The notes under the pieces: generated by a model
Database searches by the model: none
What the model was told of the DNA's origin: nothing
What the model saw: the letters and a program-made list of their open reading frames with translations, nothing else
Part shown: positions 8,153-16,420 of the stretch, in pieces
Numbering within the stretch: the stretch's first letter is position 1
Layout: each line of letters starts with the position of its first letter
Made by a program: the position numbers and the translations under genes
DNA from: Saccharibacter sp. EH611
GTDB taxonomy: Bacteria > Pseudomonadota > Alphaproteobacteria > Acetobacterales > Acetobacteraceae
DNA length: 64,000 bases
Assembly (NCBI RefSeq): GCF_009834765.1
Contig: NZ_WVHP01000002.1
Span: 62,001 to 126,000 of the forward strand
Direction of reading: 5' to 3'

Positions 8153-9249
8153 TCTCTTTTTCACGGCATTCAACATTACTTCGTGTTTTTCTAAAGCCGC
8201 TTACAGCTCGTATTCTGCTTTGCTGCGCCGTTCTATCTGCACTGCTTGAAGTGCTTGCCCTTCTGGAAGAAGCATCTACAATATTGTCGCGCCATTTAGG
8301 CGTATATGGACTTATAAAATATAGCCTTCTCCACCTCCCAACATTAGCCGCGGAAATCATGCCACTGTCCGTCATGGTTGGCTCTCTGTTCACACTTTTA
8401 CAAATGACTCTTTCCAGTGAAATAGCAGCTATGAGAGCGTCGGGCTTATCGACATTTAACATGTTTAAATATCTTTTGCCGGCACCAATTTTTATTGGCA
8501 TTCTCACAATGATTGCTCAATTTTGGGTCATTCCTCCTTGCGAGCAAACGCTTAATATTTGGTGGAACGAAACAGCGACTCTTTCCAACGATCAAGATGC
8601 TCTCAGAGGTATATGGTTCCGCAATGCCGGTAATATTGCTCATATCGAGCAAATTAGTGCGGGCGGCTATCATCTAAAGGGGGTAACAATTTATAAGCGT
8701 CAGCCCGATACTGGGCTGTTACAGAAGACCAAACATTTCTCCGCCCTCACTGCGAGCCCTTCAGGATGGATCGCCAGCAACGACTCCTTAGAAACAACGA
8801 TTGACCAAAATCAAGATAAGGGCGAGACCTCCCCACTCCCTCAAAAATTTCCTCTGACCGTGACGCCACGACAGATTATTAATATGACTGTAGGAGGAAC
8901 TTTCTATACTCCCTCTCAAATATGGGCCGCTCTATCCGGCCGTATTCCTTCTAGTTTGCCAGCATCTAATTATTTGATGGCCTTATTGTCAGGTTTTTTC
9001 CTTCCCTTGCAAATGGCCGTTATGCTTCTCATCACTCTTCCAATCACCTATATCCCTCCACGGGCTGGTTTAAGAAATCCTCTGCCGGTATATGTTATGG
9101 CGTCAGGATTAGGTATTGTCATTTTGCAAGGAATGATCTCTGCCCTAGGGAATGCTGGTTCTGTACCAGTTTTGCTTGCTGTCAGCTCTGGGCATATCAT
9201 AGCGGCTTTACTAAGTTTGGCTTGGGTGCTGCGAATGGAGGAAAAATGA
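8149..9249 (+). CDS. lptG: LptG/YjgQ-family permease
   Basis: A 366-residue partner of the preceding LptF-like protein with the same layout: N-terminal helices, a soluble periplasmic middle and C-terminal helices. PTLAAEIMPLSVMVGSLFTL is typical of the LptG coupling region. Its ATG lies in the ATGA that ends lptF, and its stop overlaps the hydroxylase start in the same way. In the known machine LptF and LptG bind two LptB ATPases; no lptB is present in this window. Whether the cargo is LPS or a sphingolipid cannot be told from sequence. Confidence 0.82.
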   Translation: MISFSRHSTLLRVFLKPLTARILLCCAVLSALLEVLALLEEASTILSRHLGVYGLIKYSLLHLPTLAAEIMPLSVMVGSLFTLLQMTLSSEIAAMRASGLSTFNMFKYLLPAPIFIGILTMIAQFWVIPPCEQTLNIWWNETATLSNDQDALRGIWFRNAGNIAHIEQISAGGYHLKGVTIYKRQPDTGLLQKTKHFSALTASPSGWIASNDSLETTIDQNQDKGETSPLPQKFPLTVTPRQIINMTVGGTFYTPSQIWAALSGRIPSSLPASNYLMALLSGFFLPLQMAVMLLITLPITYIPPRAGLRNPLPVYVMASGLGIVILQGMISALGNAGSVPVLLAVSSGHIIAALLSLAWVLRMEEK

Positions 9250-10052
9250 GTACGCTGGGAAAATTCTTTAAAGAAGCCCCGTTGTTGAGAAAAGGGCGGA
9301 GTTACGACCTCGGCAAGATGAACCTTGCTCAGTTATGGTCTGCTTACCTGACCTATCCGATAATTATGTTATATTTTCTTCTCATTATCGGAACGGCTGT
9401 TTTTTCAGCTTATCTCTCACACAATATCTGGCTCAGCTTAATTCCTGTTCCTGTTGTCATCGCTGTTTATCCGACAGCTTGGTACATGATTCATCGTTAT
9501 ATTCTTCATGGGCGTTGGTTTTATCGTAACCCTATCACAGCCTCTATGTGGAAACGCATCCATTTTGACCATCATCAAGACCCTCATCTGTTAGAAGTGT
9601 TATTTGGCTCCCCCCTCAATACCGTGCCAACGATGATGGTGATCACCATGCCTATTGGTGCACTTATTAGCGGATGGAGCGGTGCTTTTTCAGCACTTTC
9701 TACAGCTTTGGTGATGACATGCATTTATGAATTTTTTCATTGCATTCAGCATCTAGCATATAAACCTCGTTGGAATTGGGTTGTTTATATTAAACAGCTT
9801 CATGTGCTGCATCATTTCCACGATGAAGACGGAAATTACGGAATCACAAACTACCTTCCAGACCGTTTGCTTGGAACCTTCTATCGTGAAGCAAAAGAAA
9901 GACCACGTAGCCCATACGTCTTCAACCTTGGATATACGGTTGAAGAAGCCGAGCGCTATCCATGGGTTATGAAAAAAACAGGCGCCCCTCCTCGTGATCG
10001 GCCTGATCCTGCACGCGCTCCGAGGCGTGAAGAACTGAACCGGCGCGCATGA
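9246..10052 (+). CDS. Sterol desaturase/fatty acid hydroxylase superfamily enzyme (ceramide hydroxylase candidate)
   Basis: A 268-residue integral membrane diiron enzyme. The histidine boxes are visible: HRYILH (83-88), HFDHH (106-110), a later FFHCIQH, and HVLHHFHDE. This matches the fatty acid hydroxylase superfamily, which includes Scs7/FA2H enzymes that 2-hydroxylate the acyl chain of ceramides. Free ceramides with 2-hydroxypalmitate are known from acetic acid bacteria, so this is a natural candidate; hydroxylation of the long-chain base is the alternative. The start at 9246 is chosen for the GGAGG 4-8 bases upstream and the ATGA overlap with lptG. An ATG at 9222 lacks these features. Confidence 0.8.
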   Translation: MSTLGKFFKEAPLLRKGRSYDLGKMNLAQLWSAYLTYPIIMLYFLLIIGTAVFSAYLSHNIWLSLIPVPVVIAVYPTAWYMIHRYILHGRWFYRNPITASMWKRIHFDHHQDPHLLEVLFGSPLNTVPTMMVITMPIGALISGWSGAFSALSTALVMTCIYEFFHCIQHLAYKPRWNWVVYIKQLHVLHHFHDEDGNYGITNYLPDRLLGTFYREAKERPRSPYVFNLGYTVEEAERYPWVMKKTGAPPRDRPDPARAPRREELNRRA

Positions 10053-10816
10053 TGCTTCCTGTCTTGGTATTAGCAGGGTCACGTGATGGTGAGCGTGACC
10101 CTTTAGCCCAATTGGGAAACGTCTCCCATAAGGCACTTCTCCCAATTGCTGGTATTCCTATGATTGAGCGGGTTGTGCGTGTTCTTGAGGATACTCCCGA
10201 CCTTGGCCCAATTTGGGTAAGTATTGAAAAACCTTCTTGTTTAGAATTCTTAGGGAAACGTATTCGCGTCTTAGAAGCAGCCTCTACCCCAAGTGAGAGT
10301 GTTGCTAAGGCATTAGACGAAATCGGCACCCCATGCCTTATTACGACGGCTGATCATGCCCTTTTGTCTTCTCAATGGATCCAAGAATTTCTTGAAAAAA
10401 GCCGTGCTTCTCAAGCCGACCTTACGGCAGGAGTAGCATCTGACCAAGCTATCCGACGTGATGTCCCCAATACGAAACGCACATATATCAGACTATCTGA
10501 TCTGACATTTTCAGGGTGTAATCTTTTTTACTTCCATGATGCTCGTGCACGCTCTGTCGTTACGTTATGGCAGAACTTACAACGCAACAGGAAGCGTCCT
10601 CTAAAAATGGCGTGGACATTAGGCATTCCAACGCTTCTACGTTTTATTCTTCGACAATTAGACACCAGTGGCATTGAGCAACGCATTGCTCATTTAACTC
10701 ATGCCTCTGTCAAAATTGTCACCCTGCAAGACGGTAAAGCATCCATTGACGTCGATAAAGTCTCTGACTTTCACCTCGTAAATGACTTACTCAATGAAGA
10801 AAAGAAGCAGTCATAG
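10049..10816 (+). CDS. MobA-like NTP transferase domain protein
   Basis: A 255-residue protein starting with a variant nucleotide-binding loop (VLVLAGSRDGERDPLA), followed by KALLPIAGIPMIERVVRVL and ITTADHALL. This pattern fits MobA/GlmU-type nucleotidyltransferases that activate phosphates of sugars or polyols. It is the last gene of the coupled phosphoesterase-lptFG-hydroxylase chain, overlapping the hydroxylase stop as ATGA. A role in making an activated head group (for example a CDP- or UDP-alditol or inositol) for the sphingolipid is plausible. The loop departs from the classical LAGG-x-SxRMG form, so the reaction is unassigned. Confidence 0.6.
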   Translation: MMLPVLVLAGSRDGERDPLAQLGNVSHKALLPIAGIPMIERVVRVLEDTPDLGPIWVSIEKPSCLEFLGKRIRVLEAASTPSESVAKALDEIGTPCLITTADHALLSSQWIQEFLEKSRASQADLTAGVASDQAIRRDVPNTKRTYIRLSDLTFSGCNLFYFHDARARSVVTLWQNLQRNRKRPLKMAWTLGIPTLLRFILRQLDTSGIEQRIAHLTHASVKIVTLQDGKASIDVDKVSDFHLVNDLLNEEKKQS

Positions 10817-10835
10817 AGACATAACTCTATGACTG
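10808..10835. terminator. Bidirectional terminator containing both stop codons
   Basis: CAGTCATAGAG (10808-10818) and CTCTATGACTG (10825-10835) form a perfect 11-bp stem with a 6-base loop. The TAG stop of the nucleotidyltransferase (10814-10816) and the TAG stop of the converging gene (10827-10829) both lie inside the stem. On the minus strand a T-rich CTTCTTTTCTTC follows, so it should end the minus-strand transcript well. Confidence 0.75.
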
Positions 10836-11735
10836 TCTAAGCTTCCTATCGTTTAAAATTAGATCCCGGATCAATGGAATCTTGTGAGCTATGCCGTAGT
10901 TGATCTTTTTAAAGTCGACCAATGTGACTGATCCTGCCGCTGACAATGTATGCATGCCATCAGAATGCGAGCCTGCTAATGTTTTAGGTAGCGGAAAATG
11001 ACCTCTAGTCTCTATGCGGGGTTTCCCGTAACCTAGCCCAGAAATACGCAATGTTTGCATTCCTCCACCGTAAGATGAACTACAATCTTGCACAGGCAGG
11101 ATGACGTCATCATTGACAACACACGCCGTGCCCCCAGGACGTGCCCCTTCTCGATCAACGAGAACGCAGCCCATGTCGCACCAAGCGCCTGTTAATTCTT
11201 CGGCAAGAGCGATGTGCAATGCGCTTTGACGGTAAGATTTAGGCGTTGGAGGTGTCCAAAACAGCCACCATCGATCCCTATAAAACAACGGGGTCGCATC
11301 AATTGCACCAATTGGGAAATCAAAAGCCGTAACCCGTTCCCATTGATAAGGGAATTTCACGGCACGGTAGAGAGAAAGACGGCCAGATTTATATCCTTCG
11401 GGCAAAAGATAAAACTCATCACCATGTCGAATGATTTGTGGGTAAGAAAGATGCCAAGGTTCTTGTAAAACAGTTTCATGCTCTATGAGAGAGAAGGCTT
11501 CATCATAGACCAAAACGTCAATTTTACCTTTCCCTGGATGATAATCATATGACTCTACAAAAACATACAGACGACCATCATGCCAAATACCAAATGGATC
11601 TGCGAAAAAATGTCTTTTCCCATAATCTGGAAGCCACGTGATGCCATAACCTTCAAGAGTATTGCGCTTAATGACCTCTTCAAAAGGAGCATGCACAATC
11701 GCACAACGCCAATGATCCATTTCAAAAAGTGACAT
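10827..11735 (-). CDS. Protein resembling the N-terminal domain of glucosamine inositolphosphorylceramide transferase
   Basis: A 302-residue soluble protein with beta-propeller-like repeats: FFADPF near residues 43-48, HLSYPQI, DATPLFY, a DRWWLFWT strand and an EGARPGGTA loop. This pattern matches the domain found at the N-terminus of plant GINT1 enzymes, which glycosylate inositolphosphorylceramide, and in many bacterial proteins. In plants it precedes a GT64 domain; here it stands alone. The setting makes a role in sphingolipid head-group glycosylation attractive. The start at 11735 is chosen because AGGAG lies 5 bases upstream; an ATG at 11762 has no such site. It is monocistronic and converges on the preceding operon. 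Confidence 0.65.
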   Translation of the reverse strand: MSLFEMDHWRCAIVHAPFEEVIKRNTLEGYGITWLPDYGKRHFFADPFGIWHDGRLYVFVESYDYHPGKGKIDVLVYDEAFSLIEHETVLQEPWHLSYPQIIRHGDEFYLLPEGYKSGRLSLYRAVKFPYQWERVTAFDFPIGAIDATPLFYRDRWWLFWTPPTPKSYRQSALHIALAEELTGAWCDMGCVLVDREGARPGGTACVVNDDVILPVQDCSSSYGGGMQTLRISGLGYGKPRIETRGHFPLPKTLAGSHSDGMHTLSAAGSVTLVDFKKINYGIAHKIPLIRDLILNDRKLRQS

Positions 11736-11838
11736 GACCTCTCCTATATAATTTGATGACATTATGCTGTGACCATCTCTCCATTCTATATTACTATCAT
11801 AAAAGATGATTTTATGTTAGCGAGGAACAATTACCTTG

Positions 11839-12642
11839 ATGAAAAACACCATGGCAAATACGGAGGTTGACCTCCGCTTCCAAGCCGCTTCCAATATTGT
11901 CGCCGATGCAGCCGAGCTTGCTCTCTCTATGCAGCCTGCCCCAGGGAAACCTCAAGCTTCCCTCAAAGGACGGCAGGACTACGTCACCGAGGCAGATCAA
12001 GCTGTAGAAAAATTTGTGACAGAACGCCTACAGGCTCTATTCCCACAGGATAGCGTGCTTGGGGAAGAAAAAGGCGGAGGCATTGGTGCTCAATATCAAT
12101 GGGTCATCGACCCTATTGATGGAACTTCAAATTTTGCGCGCGGGCGCAACCGTTGGTGCATTTCGCTCGGTCTCATGAAAGAAAATACGCCAGTCGCTGG
12201 TATTATTAATGCTCCAGCTCTACGGGAAATTTTTACAGCTCAACTTGGTCAGGGCGCTTTCCTCAACAACCGGCCCATCAATGCTTCAAAAACCTCAACC
12301 ATGAACGAAGCTATGGTTGAGATTGGTTGGTCGCCCTATGTTCCTGAAGGCTGGTTTCAAGAACGTATGTCGTCGATGCTCTCTTTAGGCGCCATGCCTC
12401 GTTCCCTCGGGTCTGGAGCGTTAGCTCTCGCTGATGTCGCTTGTGGTCGTTCGGATGGGTATTTAGAGCATACTATTTTTCTCTGGGACGTCGCGGCTGC
12501 TTTGATTCTTTTAAAAGAAGCAGGTGCTGATGTTTCCCCGTTCATCAAAATGGGGGGAACTACACAGCCTACAACCATTCTGGCAAGTGCTCCCAGCGTC
12601 TCATCTATTTTATCACAATCTTTTAATGTAAAAATGACGTGA
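11839..12642 (+). CDS. Inositol monophosphatase family protein
   Basis: A 267-residue Mg-dependent phosphatase. It shows VTEADQAVE, the metal ligands GEEKGG and DPIDGTSNF (near residue 95), and the C-terminal LWDVAAALILLKEAG. Family members dephosphorylate inositol-1-phosphate, 3'-phosphoadenosine phosphates or fructose-1,6-bisphosphate. Next to a GINT1-like gene, an inositol phosphate or inositol-phospholipid substrate is reasonable, but a general SuhB or histidinol-phosphatase role is not excluded. The start is either ATG 11839 or the TTG at 11836; GAGGA at 11822-11826 spaces slightly better to the TTG. Confidence 0.8.
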   Translation: MKNTMANTEVDLRFQAASNIVADAAELALSMQPAPGKPQASLKGRQDYVTEADQAVEKFVTERLQALFPQDSVLGEEKGGGIGAQYQWVIDPIDGTSNFARGRNRWCISLGLMKENTPVAGIINAPALREIFTAQLGQGAFLNNRPINASKTSTMNEAMVEIGWSPYVPEGWFQERMSSMLSLGAMPRSLGSGALALADVACGRSDGYLEHTIFLWDVAAALILLKEAGADVSPFIKMGGTTQPTTILASAPSVSSILSQSFNVKMT

Positions 12643-12705
12643 CGCTTTCCTCAGATCATTTTACGAACATTTTGTATGGTCTTATCCTGATGAAAGAACC
12701 TTCTT

Positions 12706-13422
12706 ATGCCCTCTTTTTCGCGCTTTCCCACTAAAACGCTATGCGCTCTAGGTGGCATCACAATATTGGGTGCCTGCTCGTCAACAAGTTCAGCAACGAC
12801 TGCATCTGAACAGCAGCCTCTCGTTGAGCAGGCAGCGTCGTCTGTGAAGAGTTTTTTCAGCAATGGAAACCAAGCACAGCGAGCAGCAAAGCTTTTAAAG
12901 AAGTCACACGCTGTTATGGTGTGCCCTTCTATATCGAATATGTCTCTTATTTTTGGTGGCTCTAGTGGACGATGCACACTTTTAAGTCGTGATGCACGCG
13001 GATCATGGTCAGATCCGGCATTTTATACCATCAGCTCAGGCACTTTTGGGCTTCAACTTGGGTATCAGCATTCTCAACTCATGCTCTTTATCACATCCAA
13101 ACGTGGCGTTCAGGCGCTTTTGGATCATCAGTTCACTTTTGATGCCAACGCCAGTGCCTCCTTCACCAGTTTTGGGGGCAGCGCTCAGAGCAGTCATGTA
13201 AGCGGTGGGAAACATGATATCTACGCCTTACAGCAAGCGAATGGTGTTTTTGCTGGAGGAGCGCTTGGAGGAAGCAAACTATCAGCAGACAGCGCTGCAA
13301 ACCGAGCCTATTACCAGCAATATGTTGGGCCAGAAGATATTGTTGTAAATATGCGCGTCAACAATCCTTCTGCAGACGTTTTACGTCGTGCTTTAATGAA
13401 AGCTGAAAAGAAGGCACAGTAA
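12706..13422 (+). CDS. SYLF-domain (YSC84-like) lipoprotein
   Basis: A 238-residue protein with a lipoprotein signal: a hydrophobic stretch ending in ILGAC, with Cys24 as the lipidated residue. Residues about 60-235 form a SYLF/Ysc84 domain: GVMVCP-like AVMVCPSI, FGLQLGYQ, GGSAQ and the C-terminal LRRALMKAEKKA. SYLF domains bind phosphoinositides or other lipids in eukaryotes, and bacterial members are secreted or periplasmic lipoproteins of unclear role. It follows the sphingolipid locus with only 63 bases between, so co-transcription is possible. A link with lipids is suggestive only. Confidence 0.82.
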   Translation: MPSFSRFPTKTLCALGGITILGACSSTSSATTASEQQPLVEQAASSVKSFFSNGNQAQRAAKLLKKSHAVMVCPSISNMSLIFGGSSGRCTLLSRDARGSWSDPAFYTISSGTFGLQLGYQHSQLMLFITSKRGVQALLDHQFTFDANASASFTSFGGSAQSSHVSGGKHDIYALQQANGVFAGGALGGSKLSADSAANRAYYQQYVGPEDIVVNMRVNNPSADVLRRALMKAEKKAQ

Positions 13423-13431
13423 TGACTAAAC

Positions 13432-13457
13432 AGGCCGCTTCCTAAAAGAAGTGGCCT
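13432..13457. terminator. Convergent hairpin between the SYLF gene and mltG
   Basis: AGGCCGCTTC (13432-13441) pairs with GAAGTGGCCT (13448-13457) over 10 bp with one G-T wobble and a 6-base loop. It lies between two convergent genes. The T-run is weak on both strands, so termination efficiency is uncertain. Confidence 0.6.
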
Positions 13458-13468
13458 TCATACCTCCG

Positions 13469-14536
13469 TCATGGAGTGCGTCGTTGCTTACGATAATCAC
13501 GCACATGCTGTGTATGCTCTGCTAGCGTCTGTGAGAAAGAATGTCCTCCTCGCCCCGTAGCCATAAAATATAAGGCATCACCAGCTGCAGGATGAGCAAC
13601 AGCCTCCATTGATTGACGACTTGGAGAGCAAATAGGGCCAGGCGGCAGCCCCGTATTTTCATACGTATTATACGGGCTGTTATACTGTAGGTCAGCATGA
13701 GACAGAGGTCGCCCCAAACTCCCCTTTCCTTCACTTACGGCGTAAATAACCGTGGGGTCTGTTTGCAAGCGCATATTTTTCTTGAGACGATTCAAAAAAA
13801 CACGTGCTACTTGCGGCCGCTCTGCAGGAAGAGCTGTTTCTCGTTCTACCAACGAAGCCAACACCAGTAATTGTTCAGGTGTCTCCACAATACCTTGCAG
13901 AGCATCACGATCGCGATGTTCCCAGACTTGGGTTTCGTGACGATGCATCAACTCTTGCATCTTTGCCAAAAGACTGCGTCGTTCTGTTCCCCAACGATAA
14001 AAAAACGTTTGAGGATAAACCGACCCCTCCGTAATTTCGGGAAGCTCACCCTGCAACGCTACGGCTCTTTGAAGAATGCCGCGAATACGAAAAGCCGTAA
14101 CGCCCTCAGCAATAGTCACACTATGTGTAACAGGGCGACCATGCCGCAAAATATAAAGAATATGAGAAATCGAAACACGCGCCGGAAAATCAAATTCCGC
14201 TGCGTGGATTCCACCATGTCTCAACGTCACTAAAGCGGCTGCACGAAAAAAAACGAGTGAAGACCAACCCGGTGACAAAAGATGCTGCTCTTGTAAGGTT
14301 TGAGCGACCTTATGCATCCCCCCTTGAGGGATCACTACCGTTCGTTCTTCGGAAAGAGGGCCAGGGTCTGTATAATGCCCATAACCTGCAATGATACAAG
14401 CTACACAGACACACACTCCAAAGAAGAAAGCACGACCAACCGTAACATAATCACGCCAACATTTTTGAGTGTCGTCCCCCAAAGAAGATTCCTCTGATCT
14501 TTCTTTTGATTTCTTAAAAAGGGAGAAGCGTGACAT
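13469..14536 (-). CDS. mltG: Endolytic murein transglycosylase MltG (YceG-like)
   Basis: A 355-residue protein with a short cytoplasmic tail, one transmembrane helix at about 32-52 and a periplasmic YceG domain. ASLVERETA (near residue 230) carries the catalytic glutamate; VARVFLNRLKKNMRLQTDPTV and SPYNTYENTGLPPGPI are family signatures. MltG cleaves nascent glycan strands and helps set their length. It lies 70 bases downstream of fabF on the same strand, the usual alphaproteobacterial order, so it is likely the tail of the fab operon. The start at 14536 follows naturally from the family N-terminus. Confidence 0.9.
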   Translation of the reverse strand: MSRFSLFKKSKERSEESSLGDDTQKCWRDYVTVGRAFFFGVCVCVACIIAGYGHYTDPGPLSEERTVVIPQGGMHKVAQTLQEQHLLSPGWSSLVFFRAAALVTLRHGGIHAAEFDFPARVSISHILYILRHGRPVTHSVTIAEGVTAFRIRGILQRAVALQGELPEITEGSVYPQTFFYRWGTERRSLLAKMQELMHRHETQVWEHRDRDALQGIVETPEQLLVLASLVERETALPAERPQVARVFLNRLKKNMRLQTDPTVIYAVSEGKGSLGRPLSHADLQYNSPYNTYENTGLPPGPICSPSRQSMEAVAHPAAGDALYFMATGRGGHSFSQTLAEHTQHVRDYRKQRRTP

Positions 14537-14606
14537 GATCTATATGATACAATGAGAAGAGGAGCTTCTCAAGCCTAAGACAGAGAAACTCCCGATACTC
14601 CTCATT

Positions 14607-15890
14607 TTACCCGGCAAAGCGCTTTAAAATTAAACTTGCATTTGTTCCGCCAAATCCAAAGCTATTAGAAAGCGCAACGTCAATTTTACGCTCTTGAGCT
14701 TCATGGGCAACCCGGTCAATCACGGTTTCACGTGCAGGGTTGTCTAAATTGAGCGTAGGCGGAATAACCCCATCACGAAGCGCTTGAAGACAGAAAATAG
14801 CTTCAATAGCTCCAGCGGCTCCAAGCAAATGCCCAATGGATGATTTTGTGGACGACATGGCTAAATGACGCGCATGGTCTCCAAAGCGACGCTCAACAGC
14901 AGAAAGCTCAAGGTCATCCGCCATCGTGGAGGTGCCATGAGCATTCACATAGCCTATCTCACTCACATCAGTCTGTGCGTCTTTCAGAGCAGCAGTCATG
15001 GCCCGATAGGCTCCTTCATGCCCTGCAGCAGGTGCTGTGATATGATGCGCATCACCAGAAAGACCATACCCACCAATCTCACCGTAGATCTTTGCTCCAC
15101 GGCGTTTGGCATGTTCATACTCTTCCAGCACAAGCACCCCTGCCCCTTCGCCCATCACAAAGCCGTCGCGCTCTTTGTCCCAAGGACGCGAAGCCTTCGT
15201 CGGCTCATCGTTAAAGCCTGTTGAAAGAGCACGAGCTGAGCAAAAGCCAGCAATCCCGAGAGCGCAAATAGCCGCTTCCGTACCACCAGCAACCATCACA
15301 TCGGCATCGCCATGCTGGATAAGACGAGAAGCATCACCAATCGCATGGATCCCCGTCGCACAAGCGGTTACAGCCGCATGGTTTGGGCCTTTAAAACCAT
15401 AGCGGATCGACAAATGTCCGGACGCGAGGTTGATTAACGCAGCAGGAATAAAGAAAGGTGACAGGCGCCGCGCCTTCCCGTTCGCAACAGCAAGAGAATT
15501 CTCATAAATCGTTTGAAGACCGCCAATCCCAGAACCGATCATCACACCGGTCGCGCAGCGATCTTCTTCATTTTCAGGCTTCCAACCTGAATCTTCAACA
15601 GCCTGAATAGCTGCGGCCAAACCAAGATGAATAAAACGATCCATCTTTTTCTGGTCTTTGGGAACTACCCAATCTGATAAAGTCAAGCCACCTTCTTCAG
15701 TGGGGCCTTCTGGCACTTGCCCACCGATTCTTGCAGCAAGTTCTGATGGGTCAAAATGGGTAATCGGCCCAATGCCGGAGTGACCTTCGGTAAGACGCTT
15801 CCATGTCAGTTCAGCACCAACAGCAAGCGGGCTCACTGCACCCATTCCCGTGACGACAACACGTTTCCTGTTTGTTCCAGCCCCGCTCAT
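14607..15890 (-). CDS. fabF: 3-oxoacyl-ACP synthase II
   Basis: A 427-residue condensing enzyme of fatty acid elongation. The catalytic cysteine is in VTACATGIHA, the two histidines are in NAHGTSTMADD and SIGHLLGAAGAIEA, and SNSFGFGGTNASL closes the C-terminus. It condenses malonyl-ACP with acyl-ACP and influences the vaccenate content of membranes. I chose the ATG at 15890, with AGGG 5 bases upstream. A TTG at 15920 would add ten residues and looks spurious. It is downstream of acpP in a fabD-fabG-acpP-fabF-mltG order. Confidence 0.94.
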   Translation of the reverse strand: MSGAGTNRKRVVVTGMGAVSPLAVGAELTWKRLTEGHSGIGPITHFDPSELAARIGGQVPEGPTEEGGLTLSDWVVPKDQKKMDRFIHLGLAAAIQAVEDSGWKPENEEDRCATGVMIGSGIGGLQTIYENSLAVANGKARRLSPFFIPAALINLASGHLSIRYGFKGPNHAAVTACATGIHAIGDASRLIQHGDADVMVAGGTEAAICALGIAGFCSARALSTGFNDEPTKASRPWDKERDGFVMGEGAGVLVLEEYEHAKRRGAKIYGEIGGYGLSGDAHHITAPAAGHEGAYRAMTAALKDAQTDVSEIGYVNAHGTSTMADDLELSAVERRFGDHARHLAMSSTKSSIGHLLGAAGAIEAIFCLQALRDGVIPPTLNLDNPARETVIDRVAHEAQERKIDVALSNSFGFGGTNASLILKRFAG

Positions 15891-15963
15891 CGACGCCCTA
15901 CCTCGTATTCTTCTTATCAAACAAGCGGAATAGCCTTACACCACCCCGCTTTTCCATTCACAA

Positions 15964-15991
15964 TGGAGACTAGCATAAAAACCAGTCTCCA
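15964..15991 (-). repeat. Inverted repeat between acpP and fabF
   Basis: TGGAGACT (15964-15971) and AGTCTCCA (15984-15991) make a perfect 8-bp stem with a 12-base loop in the acpP-fabF interval. No U-run follows on the transcribed minus strand, so an RNA processing or stability element is as likely as a terminator. Confidence 0.45.
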
Positions 15992-16016
15992 ATGCATCTC
16001 TTGCCAAAGAGATTGA

Positions 16017-16262
16017 TTAGGAAGCTTTTTGCTTGCTGATGTAGTCAATAGCATCAGAAACCGTTGCAATTTTTTCTGCTGTATCTTCTGGGATCTCAAC
16101 AGAAAATGCTTCTTCAAAAGCCATTACCAACTCAACGGTATCAAGGCTATCAGCACCCAGATCGTCAATGAAAGACGCATTTGGTGTAACCTTGCTTTCT
16201 TCAACGCCAAGATGCTCGACGACGATTTTCTTGACCTTATCAGCGATTTCGTTGTTGCTCAT
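16017..16262 (-). CDS. acpP: Acyl carrier protein (housekeeping)
   Basis: An 81-residue acidic protein with the classical phosphopantetheine motif [10 protein letters not shown]; Ser39 is the attachment site. It shuttles acyl chains for fatty acid synthesis and supplies lipid A and phospholipid acyltransferases. The start at 16262 ([12 protein letters not shown]) has AAGG in good position; the upstream in-frame ATG at 16286 would add eight basic residues foreign to the family. It is separated from fabG by 158 bases containing two tandem hairpins, which fits separate high-level expression of ACP. Confidence 0.96.
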   Translation of the reverse strand: MSNNEIADKVKKIVVEHLGVEESKVTPNASFIDDLGADSLDTVELVMAFEEAFSVEIPEDTAEKIATVSDAIDYISKQKAS

Positions 16263-16344
16263 TTGCCTTTTCCCTTCTCCCCTCATGGGGTGCTACTAAA
16301 CAAAACTCTGCCAGCTTCCATCACGAAAGACAGCATTGCCGCGT

Positions 16345-16404
16345 GACGAAGCAAGTTAGCGGCCTTCGTCAGGCAAAGCAGGGGCGCATTAGCACGCTTT
16401 GCCT
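16345..16404 (-). promoter_or_regulatory. Two tandem hairpins between fabG and acpP
   Basis: GACGAAG (16345-16351) pairs with CTTCGTC (16364-16370), and directly next to it AGGCAAAGC (16371-16379) pairs with GCTTTGCCT (16396-16404). Both stems are perfect (7 and 9 bp) and abut without a gap. Neither is followed by a U-run on the minus strand. They may terminate or process the fabG transcript, or protect the abundant acpP mRNA. Confidence 0.5.
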
Positions 16405-16420
16405 CCTTTGGCCAAGTATT

